IMG/VR virus record: IMGVR_UViG_3300017755_004695
Coordinates: 1 to 47,195 of that record
Length of the DNA: 47,195 nucleotides
Reading direction: 5' to 3' (one strand)
Source of the DNA: a virus
In this document: piece after piece, positions 1-7,078 of the stretch
Numbering within the stretch: the first letter of the stretch is position 1
How the letters are laid out: each line of letters starts with the position of its first letter
Program-made: the position numbers and the translations under genes
The notes under the pieces: generated by a model
Databases searched by the model: none
Seen by the model: only the letters and a program-made list of their open reading frames with translations
What the model was told of the DNA's origin: nothing

Positions 1-200
1 TCAGGAATTCCTGAAAGCTTACCATCTAAACTCGTAATGCTTAATCCTTCTCTAGGATTTGGTTTACGAGGATTATACTGCTTCCATTCATCTTTAAAAT
101 ATTCTAATTCTTTTCTTGTTTTTCCAATATCAACATTAATATTGAGAGGAACGACATCACCTAAATTTGAAAGGTGTAACGCGATATTCGAGTCTATCAT
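1..200 (-). CDS. N-terminal part of a phage protein of unknown function (cut by window edge)
   Basis: An open frame runs from an ATG at 200 off the left edge, giving 66 residues without a stop. Its ATG overlaps the TGA of the upstream gene (ATGA), so it is translationally coupled. The visible part has the segment NPRKPNPREGLSITSLDGK followed by SGIP. From memory this resembles the start of proteins in marine T4-like phages that are sometimes treated as oxygenase-like, but the iron-binding region would lie outside the window, so no function is claimed. Confidence 0.7.
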   Translation of the reverse strand, partial: MIDSNIALHLSNLGDVVPLNINVDIGKTRKELEYFKDEWKQYNPRKPNPREGLSITSLDGKLSGIP

Positions 201-592
201 ATCATCAACTCCTTTATCCACGATTCATCTCTATTATTGTAGTAGTTAGTAAAATTGTTATGCATTTTTCTTATTTTAGTTTGAGCAAACCATGCGCCAA
301 GAAATGATGCCAGCATTTCCGGTGTCCATCTTATTCGATGTTTTTTATCACTAAGATAATTTAATCTCAGTACATCATCTAAAATAATATTTTCATTCTT
401 TGCAAATTTTTCTATGAAGCATCCTACAAAAACTATTTTAAAGTCACCTTCATGTTTCATTGCTTCTTCTTTTGTTAATACTATACAATCTATATTGTGT
501 GGATACACGTGTTTTAGATACTGTTCTTTTGCACGAGTACTCGAAACTATCACTAAGTTGCGTATATTAATCAGATGGAATGCCGAGTCCAC
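197..592 (-). CDS. Hypothetical protein, 131 codons
   Basis: Not recognised. The frame overlaps the upstream PP-loop gene by 26 bases and ends in ATGA overlap with the next gene, so it belongs to the same operon. The first possible start is a GTG at 592 with no clear ribosome binding site. The recognisable protein begins around LVIVSSTRAKEQYL, so the true start may be an alternative codon further in. It has a mixed alpha/beta composition, no signal peptide or membrane segment, and one aromatic/His-rich stretch near the C-terminus (MHNNFTNYYNN). Confidence 0.6.
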   Translation of the reverse strand: MDSAFHLINIRNLVIVSSTRAKEQYLKHVYPHNIDCIVLTKEEAMKHEGDFKIVFVGCFIEKFAKNENIILDDVLRLNYLSDKKHRIRWTPEMLASFLGAWFAQTKIRKMHNNFTNYYNNRDESWIKELMI

Positions 593-1559
593 TTTTCGGA
601 TACCTCCATGGAATGTCAGTTAAGTCGGGATACATCATACGATATAAATTTTTGTTTCCTTTTACATCACTTGGCATATTGACACACGTATGTATAAATG
701 CATTTTCTGCAAATGGATGTACCCATTTTAAAGAGTCTAATCCATAGTTAAAGAGTCTGTATGCTCCTTCATCTTGCAATCTACTAAACATAACTCTATT
801 TAATACGTCAGGATGTCTATCCCACTCAACAAACCTATTATAAAAATGCTCAACACATTCATCATAAATTGGATCATCACTGAGTTTTTTAACACTATTG
901 ATACGCCTGTAACTTCCGCAAACATTAACGTGCCAGTACGCTAAATCTTGTGGTTGATAACCCATCATGGCGGTGTACTGCAAACTTTGATTTATCTGCA
1001 TTTCACCAGTTCCAATTTCACCAGTAAATAATGTGTGATCTTCTAATCCAAGATCATTAAGTGCAATACATTTAGCGGTATATGGATTTTCAACCCAATA
1101 CTCAAACATGTGTGCAGGTATAGTATCGAGTTTGTAGTATTCTACTTCGATATCGAGAACATCTGCTATTTGCTGCACTACCGGCCGTTCACTAGTTATT
1201 GAAAGATCTGAGTATAAACTTATAGCTTTAAAAGGAATGTTTAATTTTTTAAATATGTGTGCTAATGCTGTGCTGTCTTTACCACCACTTAATGTTATAA
1301 CATTATTATCAGTGGCATATTTCTTTATTGTTTTTTCTATTATATTTCGTAAGTCTTGTACCTGAGCTTTATTGATTTGTTTATCAGGTAAGATAGGTCC
1401 GGCTTTGTGTCTTTTGCCTCCTTGCATTGGATGACGATTACTGACCGTCCATCCACCCAACATGGATCTTTCTTTATAAAAATTATCGTTTAAAGAATTA
1501 TTTTTACTCGTTGCTCCTTGAAAACTACATGAAAAAAAATCTACAGCATTTATATTCAT
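567..1559 (-). CDS. Asparagine synthase-like PP-loop ATP-dependent ligase (no glutaminase domain)
   Basis: The 330-residue protein has an intact PP-loop pyrophosphatase motif, LSGGKDSTAL (SGGKDS at residues 91-96). Its C-terminus (WVHPFAENAFIHTC, then WRYPKSGLGIP) resembles the end of the asparagine synthetase B synthase domain, where PF.D and a late RPK.G motif are typical. The N-terminal class II glutamine amidotransferase domain is missing: residues 1-60 have no catalytic Cys2. The protein probably adenylates a carboxylate and uses ammonia or another amine. It is the second PP-loop protein in this operon (the other is at 4347-5405) and overlaps the GNAT gene by four bases. The substrate is unknown; ExsB/QueC-type nucleoside chemistry is an alternative. 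Confidence 0.75.
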   Translation of the reverse strand: MNINAVDFFSCSFQGATSKNNSLNDNFYKERSMLGGWTVSNRHPMQGGKRHKAGPILPDKQINKAQVQDLRNIIEKTIKKYATDNNVITLSGGKDSTALAHIFKKLNIPFKAISLYSDLSITSERPVVQQIADVLDIEVEYYKLDTIPAHMFEYWVENPYTAKCIALNDLGLEDHTLFTGEIGTGEMQINQSLQYTAMMGYQPQDLAYWHVNVCGSYRRINSVKKLSDDPIYDECVEHFYNRFVEWDRHPDVLNRVMFSRLQDEGAYRLFNYGLDSLKWVHPFAENAFIHTCVNMPSDVKGNKNLYRMMYPDLTDIPWRYPKSGLGIPSD

Positions 1560-1999
1560 AATATCTTTCTTACATAACAGTTTGCTTCTGACGTTTCAGT
1601 TTCAAGCCAATCACTGGTCTTTACAAATCCACTTGCTTCATAAGCTGCAAGTGCAGTCTTACGAGGTAAACTCCATACGTATTTACATTGTTGTGAAAGA
1701 GCTTCATCAAATATTGCATCAAAGAGTTTGTAAGTAATACCCTGCCTACGACACTCAGGCTTAACCCACAATCCTCTAGACCTCATTTCATCATCACTTG
1801 ATTTGTGACATGAATTTACTGCAACTACTTCTTTATTACTCTCAAAGACAAAAAAAGATGGTTTATATTTTTCATAAATTTGACGATCGTGACCTCCAAG
1901 ATAAGTCATATCATTCATTGATCTTATTCTTTTTCTTAGAGGCCAGAGGTAAAAATACCAGTAGAGTTCTACTTCGTCAAAGTTACTTCGTCTTATCAT
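1556..1999 (-). CDS. GNAT-family N-acetyltransferase
   Basis: Residues around RSRGLWVKPECRRQGITYKL form the acetyl-CoA-binding motif A of GNAT enzymes (R/QxxG), followed by the usual helix and a C-terminal ALAAYEASGFVKT segment, where Y.k.GF is typical of the family. I start it at the ATG at 1999 (MIRRSNFDEVE), which lies inside the end of the tctC-like gene; a longer frame from 2041 would overlap that gene more. The protein is about 147 residues, normal for GNAT. The substrate is unknown. Position between the transporter and the PP-loop ligase suggests acylation of a small metabolite or of an amino group made by the neighbouring ligases (inference). Confidence 0.8.
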   Translation of the reverse strand: MIRRSNFDEVELYWYFYLWPLRKRIRSMNDMTYLGGHDRQIYEKYKPSFFVFESNKEVVAVNSCHKSSDDEMRSRGLWVKPECRRQGITYKLFDAIFDEALSQQCKYVWSLPRKTALAAYEASGFVKTSDWLETETSEANCYVRKIL

Positions 2000-3005
2000 G
2001 CACGTACTTAGCAGTTGACCATTGCATTTTTTCTTTTGCAAATGTAATTAAAGTCTTTAATCTTTCTGCTGTTACGTATCCGTATAATGAATCCATTATG
2101 ACTCTTGAATCTTCACCTATAAACATAGGATAGTCACCGAGTTTACTGATAAGATATTTCTGGCTTTCTTTGTCAGCCATCATTCGTTTGAATGCATCAA
2201 TAACTGCCAAGCTGTTAGAGCCGTGGTGCATAAAGATACCTTTTTGCAATCCATCTCTCCAAGCTGCAGCTAAGATATATGCTTCATATACTTCACCTTC
2301 AGGTTTTTTACCATAGGTTTTTTCGTATAAGTCAACAGCTGTAGGTGTATTAGGCCAGTTGTAGTCTTGAATAAATCCATTCTTCGGTGTAAACATACCG
2401 TGATTAAAAAGACGAACAGCTTTGCCTTCATCTACCATGCCGGCAGTATTCTTAATATGCCTGCTTGCAGGTTCACGTATATATTTAAAATCACCACGAA
2501 GCCATGCTGTCTTAGCTTCACCTGCACTCATCTTACGAATAAAGTTAATGTTATCCCATTCTTTCAGCATAGTCCATGCTAAAGTTTCAGGTACACAACC
2601 GGAACAATCGGCAAGATTTAACTTATCGTTCTTCCAATCAAAACCATTGGCTATGGTTGTAGTAATATTATAGGGTTGAATCATTATCGGCACCCAGTCT
2701 TTAAATGACCACTTCACATCATTAATCAACCATTGTGTAGCATTGCCACCATGAGCTAATAATATTGCTTTAGGATCATCTTTATATTTTTCCTTGAAGG
2801 TTTCTAATCCTAGGTTGCCTTTACCTCCTTTAATATTGACTACGTTTACACGTTCGTCGAGATACTTAGAAAGTTCTGCACTTACAACATCACCCCATAT
2901 AGCGGTGCCAGTGCCTTTAGGACTTGGAACAATAAGAGTATAATCGGCGATTGCACTCGATATAGTCATAAACATTCCAATAATAGTTAAAAGTAAGTTT
3001 TTCAT
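1983..3005 (-). CDS. tctC: TctC-like periplasmic binding protein of a tripartite tricarboxylate transporter
   Basis: A protein of about 340 residues with a clear signal peptide (MKNLLLTIIGMFMTISSAIA, then DYT) and a TctC/Bug-family start: a first beta strand, VPSPKGTGTAIWGDVV, and a second, VNVVNIKGGKGNLG, matching the family pattern of GGxxD/T and G..G. The start is the ATG at 3005, five bases after GAGG; a GTG six bases further upstream is less well placed. TctC proteins bind carboxylates in the periplasm and deliver them to TctA/TctB. The permease gene lies directly upstream, with 16 non-coding bases between the two frames. As a virus gene it would act in the infected host envelope. Confidence 0.85.
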   Translation of the reverse strand: MKNLLLTIIGMFMTISSAIADYTLIVPSPKGTGTAIWGDVVSAELSKYLDERVNVVNIKGGKGNLGLETFKEKYKDDPKAILLAHGGNATQWLINDVKWSFKDWVPIMIQPYNITTTIANGFDWKNDKLNLADCSGCVPETLAWTMLKEWDNINFIRKMSAGEAKTAWLRGDFKYIREPASRHIKNTAGMVDEGKAVRLFNHGMFTPKNGFIQDYNWPNTPTAVDLYEKTYGKKPEGEVYEAYILAAAWRDGLQKGIFMHHGSNSLAVIDAFKRMMADKESQKYLISKLGDYPMFIGEDSRVIMDSLYGYVTAERLKTLITFAKEKMQWSTAKYVHDKTK

Positions 3006-3021
3006 TTTCACCTCATTGTTC

Positions 3022-4350
3022 TTAAAAACTTATATTAATATTATATATTCCAATTGTTTGATAGCTTAATGCTTCAATCTTAGGGAATAGTATGAAAGCT
3101 AGTAGTATAGCAGGTCTATTTATAGAAAAAGTTTTAGCTATAATTCCTAGCGCTGAACATATAACAAGAGTTATAATGTCAAATTTAGTATTTGTTACTT
3201 GATAGCATGACCAACATATAAGAATCAATATAACAACTGCATAAATTCTTGGTGGTACTTTAAGAATCCATGTAATTGGTACACTCAATATTAAGCAAAG
3301 TAATCCTACAAGTAGTGTTCCTCCAATATATCCAATTGCTAAAGTATCGAAAAATTTATCATCATATTGAATATCAATCGATCCTAGTTCAAAGTGTAGC
3401 ATAAAGAACAGTGATAGTATCACAGCCGCAAATGGCGTACCCGGTATACCAAAAACCACAGTAGGCACAAAGCTCGCTGCATGTACTGCATTGTTCGCAC
3501 CTTCCGGTCCAACAACACCAGCAATTCGGCTATGAGGGTGCTCTCGTTTCGCTCGTCCATAGGATAACCAATCAGCGACTATTCCGTGCACACCAGGGAG
3601 AGCTCCTACAAAGGAACCTATCGCACCTCCAGTTAATGCTACCTTCTTATACTTATACCACGATTTCAAGCCTAATATTACATGTTTAAGATTAGCATTA
3701 AGATTCTCTACTTTAGGCTTATTAACAAACAGGTTTACCAACTCAGGTATAGCAAACAATCCACTTACAAAAATACTAATAGGTATTCCTGACGAAAAGT
3801 ATGTATATCCAAATGTTAACCTCTGAGCATTATTTTCATCAATACCAACATAACCAAACAAAAATCCTATTGCAACACCTAGCAATCCTAGTAACTTATT
3901 TTCTTTGATAAGAAAAACTACACACAGTAGTGCAAAAATATTAAGTAACAGCAATTCAAGCACGCCAAACACGAGAAGTAATTTAGCATAATACGGCATA
4001 AAGAAGAACACTAAAGATCCAAACAGTATACCACAAAGTGTGCTGCTTGTAAAGGCAGAACTTAATGCCAGTGTTGCTCTACCACTTCGCGCAATCGGAT
4101 AGCCGTCAACGACTGTTGCTGCTGAAGAAGATGAGCCGGGTATACCTAACAGTATTGAACTCCATGTATCGCCAGTTGTACATGCCGCAACAAGTGCAGT
4201 GTAGAATAATACACCGAGATATGGATCGTTGTAAAAGTACGGTAGGAATATAAAGCTCGTTAAGAGAGCTGTAGTTGGTCCTGCCGTTGGTATTATTCCA
4301 AACAACAGTCCATACGTTACACCGCAAAAAATAACAAATAATTCAATCAT
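3022..4350 (-). CDS. tctA: TctA-like permease of a tripartite tricarboxylate transporter
   Basis: 442 residues, strongly hydrophobic, with about ten or more membrane segments. TctA signatures are visible: an N-terminal glycine-rich loop (GIIPTAGPTTALL), the mid-protein GALPGVHGIVADWLSYGRAK, then VGPEGANNAVHAASFVPTVVFGIPGTPFAA, which matches the conserved P.GxG...EaannA...PllaLGiPGsp pattern. Typical TctA is about 500 residues, so this is somewhat short. Its ATG overlaps the stop of the upstream PP-loop gene (ATGA). No small TctB-type four-helix gene is seen nearby, so the virus would need the host's TctB, use an A+C-only system, or serve a different solute. Confidence 0.88.
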   Translation of the reverse strand: MIELFVIFCGVTYGLLFGIIPTAGPTTALLTSFIFLPYFYNDPYLGVLFYTALVAACTTGDTWSSILLGIPGSSSSAATVVDGYPIARSGRATLALSSAFTSSTLCGILFGSLVFFFMPYYAKLLLVFGVLELLLLNIFALLCVVFLIKENKLLGLLGVAIGFLFGYVGIDENNAQRLTFGYTYFSSGIPISIFVSGLFAIPELVNLFVNKPKVENLNANLKHVILGLKSWYKYKKVALTGGAIGSFVGALPGVHGIVADWLSYGRAKREHPHSRIAGVVGPEGANNAVHAASFVPTVVFGIPGTPFAAVILSLFFMLHFELGSIDIQYDDKFFDTLAIGYIGGTLLVGLLCLILSVPITWILKVPPRIYAVVILILICWSCYQVTNTKFDIITLVICSALGIIAKTFSINRPAILLAFILFPKIEALSYQTIGIYNINISF

Positions 4351-5405
4351 GAAAGTGGTCGTGTCATAACCGAGTCCCAGCTAGGCGGGTCTTCTTTTGA
4401 CTCTACTCCTAATAATTTATCAACATTCATAGATGCTCCAAAATGCCAAAGATTAGTAAATGCTCTTGAGAAATCAACCACTGATGGCTGAACTCCATAC
4501 TTCCTTCTTAAATATCTTCTCTGCATATTTGCAGCTGTCGCAGCTTTAGGTTTAAAATGATCTAAGTTCCATTCTTCCCATTTATATAATGAGTTAGGAC
4601 CTATGAAAGGATGAGTGCTTTTTCTGAATGTACACTCCGGCCAATCATCAAGAAATATGTCTTTAGTGTAGATTCCACCTTCTTTAAAAAATATTGTTCT
4701 TTTATCTTGTAAGATAGACTTAGCAGTTCTATAATCATTAAACCAAAAAGTTAAACAACTATGTCTTTTCGAAATATGACAGGCATATCTACCTTGTACT
4801 TCTCTTAAATCTACATAATGCATTCTTGTACGAGGATGTGGTTTACTAACACGAGCTAAGTTTCTTGCATGAGCTACACCTTCGCATAATGCACGTCTTC
4901 CACCAAGTAAATATCTATCTGTGGGAATATATTCAAATGCATGTAAGTAGGTGCTTATTACAGTTGTAGGTGTTAAGTAATCAGACAATAAAGTTAACAT
5001 ACTTTTTTTGTCTTTTTTCCAATCCCATTCTATAATGTTAAGTTTTACACCAGTCTCTTTTGATATTTGCTCTAATATATCCGTTTCAAAATTATCTTTC
5101 ATCCAAAATTTTATGTAGTACATTTCTACATCCAATTTCTTCTTAGCTAAATATCTTACCAATATTTCAGAATCTATTCCACTTATTAAAACTGCAAACT
5201 TATTGAAACCACATGTTGCTATTATCTTGTCTAAATACGCTTCGGATTCTTCTCTTATATTTCCTACGTCTGTAGGTAAATCTCGTGTTTTGACTGTTAC
5301 ACTATATATTGCACCATCTGTTTCTAAAAAATGTTTTAAAGGTTTAACGCCTAAAGGTTTATCGTTGACATACCAGTCAAACCATTCTGTTTTTAAATCA
5401 TACAT
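4347..5405 (-). CDS. PP-loop-like protein with a degenerate ATP motif
   Basis: 352 residues. Residues 71-80 (AVLISGIDSE) align with the SGGxDS PP-loop but the second glycine is Ile, so ATP pyrophosphatase activity is uncertain. Around it is the usual Rossmann-like layout: YYIKFWMKDNFETDILEQI then KLNIIEWDW resembles the post-loop strand and helix of asparagine synthase-like proteins. The middle has LLGGRRALCEGVAHARNL. The gene overlaps the upstream oxygenase-like gene by 13 bases and ends in ATGA overlap with tctA. I infer a paralogue or partner of the PP-loop protein at 567-1559. Substrate unknown. Confidence 0.65.
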   Translation of the reverse strand: MYDLKTEWFDWYVNDKPLGVKPLKHFLETDGAIYSVTVKTRDLPTDVGNIREESEAYLDKIIATCGFNKFAVLISGIDSEILVRYLAKKKLDVEMYYIKFWMKDNFETDILEQISKETGVKLNIIEWDWKKDKKSMLTLLSDYLTPTTVISTYLHAFEYIPTDRYLLGGRRALCEGVAHARNLARVSKPHPRTRMHYVDLREVQGRYACHISKRHSCLTFWFNDYRTAKSILQDKRTIFFKEGGIYTKDIFLDDWPECTFRKSTHPFIGPNSLYKWEEWNLDHFKPKAATAANMQRRYLRRKYGVQPSVVDFSRAFTNLWHFGASMNVDKLLGVESKEDPPSWDSVMTRPLS

Positions 5406-5938
5406 TCATTTATTTTTTCAGCTGATATTTGAGCGCCAGTAATTTCAAGTCGTATTCTTTTTTCTGAACCTTCATTGCCGCCACGATGTTCAAATATAGA
5501 ACTTCCAAATAATCGATACACATCATTAGCCTTCCAGTCCTCTATCATTAATCCATTATATTCAAAGTACTGGCCTGAAGTTTTATCGGATAATGGAATC
5601 CAATATTTTACAAAAACCTTATAACAATCTTTTGTATCAACATTTAATTTATGTACTTTTTGAATGTACTGATATATGTCAGTATGCATTGGAGTTGAAG
5701 AGCCAGCAGGAACCATTGTAAGATTTGCTTGATACAGTTTTAAATTTAAATCTTCTTCACAATAATGCTTAATATTTCTTGCAAAGTTATCGTCAAGATC
5801 GTGCATCTTTATAGTTTTATGGCCATTGTCTGTATGTGTCTTGAAACGCGTACGATTAAAAGTAGGGACATTATCCCAATCTATTTTTTCTGTGTAATGT
5901 TGTGTCTGAAAAGGTAAAACACCAATTTTTTCAAACAT
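5393..5938 (-). CDS. Fe(II)/2-oxoglutarate-dependent oxygenase-like protein
   Basis: About 181 residues. The sequence has a candidate metal triad: HTD in STPMHTDIYQY, and a distal His followed by a possible 2-oxoglutarate-binding Arg in FEHRGGNEGSEKRIRLEITG. WIPLSDKTSGQYFEYNG lies between them, as in double-stranded beta-helix hydroxylases. The ATG at 5938 is preferred over a TTG at 5956; neither has a strong ribosome binding site. A late-promoter-like TATAAATT sits just upstream (about 5959-5966). It is the first gene of the left accessory operon. The substrate is unknown; a cupin without 2OG dependence remains possible. Confidence 0.65.
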   Translation of the reverse strand: MFEKIGVLPFQTQHYTEKIDWDNVPTFNRTRFKTHTDNGHKTIKMHDLDDNFARNIKHYCEEDLNLKLYQANLTMVPAGSSTPMHTDIYQYIQKVHKLNVDTKDCYKVFVKYWIPLSDKTSGQYFEYNGLMIEDWKANDVYRLFGSSIFEHRGGNEGSEKRIRLEITGAQISAEKINECMI

Positions 5939-5964
5939 TTTGGTGTATGTGATCAATTTATATT

Positions 5965-6123
5965 CTAAGATACTTGTATAGCAACATAGATTAACATACC
6001 AAAAATACCAATATTAATTAACATGTTAATGTAGTGTGGATTCGGTGTCATTATCTCTCTCCTTTTTGATGCAGGTGGTGTGTATGATATTCCACCCGTA
6101 TAGTCAATTATTCTTCCCCACAT
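5965..6123 (-). CDS. Small single-span membrane protein, 52 residues
   Basis: ATG at 6123 shares one base with the stop of the gene upstream (TAATG), with AGGAGG placed just before it inside that gene. Stop TAG at 5965-5967. It begins MWGRIIDYTGGISYTPPASK, followed by a basic RRE and a C-terminal hydrophobic helix (INMLINIGIFGMLIYVAIQV). Not recognised. The strong ribosome binding site and coupling argue that it is real. It sits at the end of a three-gene set of small proteins downstream of the tmRNA. Confidence 0.75.
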   Translation of the reverse strand: MWGRIIDYTGGISYTPPASKRREIMTPNPHYINMLINIGIFGMLIYVAIQVS

Positions 6124-6338
6124 TAGTTACCTCCTAACCATGTGTTGACTTCGAAAACTTCAATCATCATGAAGCTAAACAGCAGAAGCAAAATACTCCA
6201 CAGTATCAGCTTACCGCTAAAGTTTGTTGCAGCCATCTTGATTGCAATAAGTTCATTACCTAAAAATCGTAGTGCTAATTCAAACTCGTTGTGCTCGTCT
6301 TTGACAACGATACCGTTTCTTTTTTCTGCTTCTGCCAT
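6123..6338 (-). CDS. Small membrane protein, 71 residues
   Basis: A charged N-terminal half (MAEAEKRNGIVVKDEHNEFE) is followed by an amphipathic stretch and one strong transmembrane segment (LILWSILLLLFSFMMIEVF). It resembles short conserved proteins in T4-like marine phages, but I know no function. It lies nine bases after the 77-residue gene and is coupled to the 52-residue gene that follows. Confidence 0.75.
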   Translation of the reverse strand: MAEAEKRNGIVVKDEHNEFELALRFLGNELIAIKMAATNFSGKLILWSILLLLFSFMMIEVFEVNTWLGGN

Positions 6339-6347
6339 GGATTTATC

Positions 6348-6581
6348 CTATTGTTTTTCGCTTACATATTGATAAAGCTCGTTTGCTTTTGCGATGATCT
6401 CATCCGGTTTATACATAGCGGGTGCGTGTTGCTGTATCGCCTTTTGAATATCTTCACGTTTTTCTTGTGCTTGATCGATCATTCGATACATGATATCCTG
6501 CTGTAAGCAGTAAGTTGAGTCGGCCATTTCTTTGGCCATTCTTAAAGTTTCGAGTCTGATCTCGTATGCGTTTTTAGACAT
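6348..6581 (-). CDS. Conserved small phage protein, 77 residues
   Basis: Preceded by a strong ribosome binding site (CAGGAGGACAAT then ATG). Begins MSKNAYEIRLETLRMAKEMA; predicted almost wholly helical, rich in Gln, Lys and Glu, no membrane segment. Proteins starting MSKNAYE with this helical make-up are, to my recollection, common in T4-like cyanophages, function unknown. It directly follows the coding piece of the tmRNA, so both may come from one transcript. Confidence 0.75.
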   Translation of the reverse strand: MSKNAYEIRLETLRMAKEMADSTYCLQQDIMYRMIDQAQEKREDIQKAIQQHAPAMYKPDEIIAKANELYQYVSEKQ

Positions 6582-6646
6582 ATTGTCCTCCTGTGTGTGT
6601 TAGTGGAGAGATTCTGTTTCCACGCTCTCTCCGAAGCGCATAGGAA

Positions 6647-6709
6647 TTACGCTGCTTGAGCGAACTCCTGAGGTGCAAAATTATCATTTGCATTTAGAGT
6701 TTTGTTCGC
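6647..6709 (-). other. tmRNA tag-peptide reading frame
   Basis: Within the tmRNA coding piece, a frame from GCG at 6709 to TAA at 6647-6649 encodes a 20-residue tag: ANKTLNANDN then FAPQEFAQAA. The ANDNFA core and the EFA.AA end match the alphaproteobacterial tag pattern (AANDNFAEEFAVAA in Caulobacter), though the last four residues are AQAA rather than ALAA or AVAA. The resume codon is inferred; GTT and AAT just upstream are in the same frame. Confidence 0.85.
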
Positions 6710-6778
6710 ATTAACCGAGCTTACATCCGGATAACTCCACATCGCTATTTCGTCCCTGTCGATCCTATTTCAGCCCCA

Positions 6779-6916
6779 TCAGAAAAACTTGGTAAACAAT
6801 TCATTAAAAAAAATATATGCACCATAACCATATACACATACAATGACTGTTTTTAATACCTTGTTCATTTGGTCATCAGCCATATATACCCAGTGGTGAT
6901 ATTTATTTTTACTCAT
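6779..6916 (-). CDS. 45-residue membrane protein encoded inside the tmRNA intervening segment
   Basis: ATG at 6916 has AAAGG six bases upstream and lies 21 bases after the CCA end of the tmRNA acceptor piece. The stop TGA (6779-6781) lies two bases before the GGGG start of the coding piece. The protein starts MSKNKYHHWVYMADDQMNKV and ends with a hydrophobic helix (TVIVCVYGYGAYIFF). The frame fills the segment that RNA processing would discard. Not recognised; a ribosome binding site and a membrane helix favour a real gene. Confidence 0.65.
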   Translation of the reverse strand: MSKNKYHHWVYMADDQMNKVLKTVIVCVYGYGAYIFFNELFTKFF

Positions 6917-7008
6917 AATGTACCTTTCAAGTTTTTATGGTGGAGCTGTCGGGTACCGCCCCCGAGTCCAGCAAACCTTTCGCTTTGTTTCATCGTTATA
7001 TAGTATAT

Positions 7009-7037
7009 ATTATACCACATTTTTTATCATTTGTAAA
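7009..7037 (-). promoter_or_regulatory. Sigma70-type promoter of the tmRNA
   Basis: On the minus strand, TTTACA (7037-7032), a 17-base spacer ending TGG, then TATAAT (7014-7009). This is the same pattern as eleven other promoters in the window. Transcription would start near 7002, just before the acceptor piece. Confidence 0.85.
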
Positions 7038-7046
7038 GGCTTTTTT

Positions 7047-7054
7047 TATAAATA
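7047..7054 (+). promoter_or_regulatory. T4-type late promoter for the plus-strand block
   Basis: A perfect TATAAATA, 24 bases before the ATG at 7079, with AGAAGAGG as ribosome binding site. This matches the T4 late promoter recognised by gp55/gp33-modified polymerase. It lies back to back with the minus-strand tmRNA promoter (7009-7037). Confidence 0.8.
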
Positions 7055-7078
7055 GTTACAGAAGAAGAGGAACTATAC

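Larger units (their letters stand above)
6600..7002 (-). ncRNA. ssrA: tmRNA gene, circularly permuted two-piece form
   Basis: The tmRNA halves occur in permuted order. First in the transcript is the acceptor piece, ending GACAGCTCCACCA with CCA at 6938-6940. Then comes a 160-base intervening segment. The coding piece follows, starting at 6777 with GGGGCTGAAATAGGATCGAC, matching the universal tmRNA 5' end (GGGGCTGA...GGATTCGAC). GGGGCTG (6777-6771) pairs with CAGCTCC (6948-6942) in seven pairs, including the G3-U70 wobble that specifies alanine, with discriminator A. T-stem TCGGG/CCCGA encloses a non-canonical loop, GGCGGTA. A stem (GGAGAGA/TCTCTCC) follows the tag frame. Known tmRNAs with this order are alphaproteobacterial (and some other lineages). 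The exact 5' end of the acceptor piece and 3' end of the coding piece are not determinable here. SsrA RNA with SmpB rescues stalled ribosomes. Confidence 0.92.

Noticed and set aside
1798-2133. Plus-strand open frame of 111 codons
   Set aside because: It lies antisense to the GNAT and TctC genes, has no ribosome binding site and no family resemblance; other plus-strand frames left of 7047 and right of 8589 are likewise antisense to well-supported genes.
6590-6780. A non-coding gap or a small protein gene next to the 77-residue gene
   Set aside because: The sequence matches the 5' half of tmRNA (GGGGCTGA...GGATCGAC) and contains the tag frame, so it is an RNA gene.
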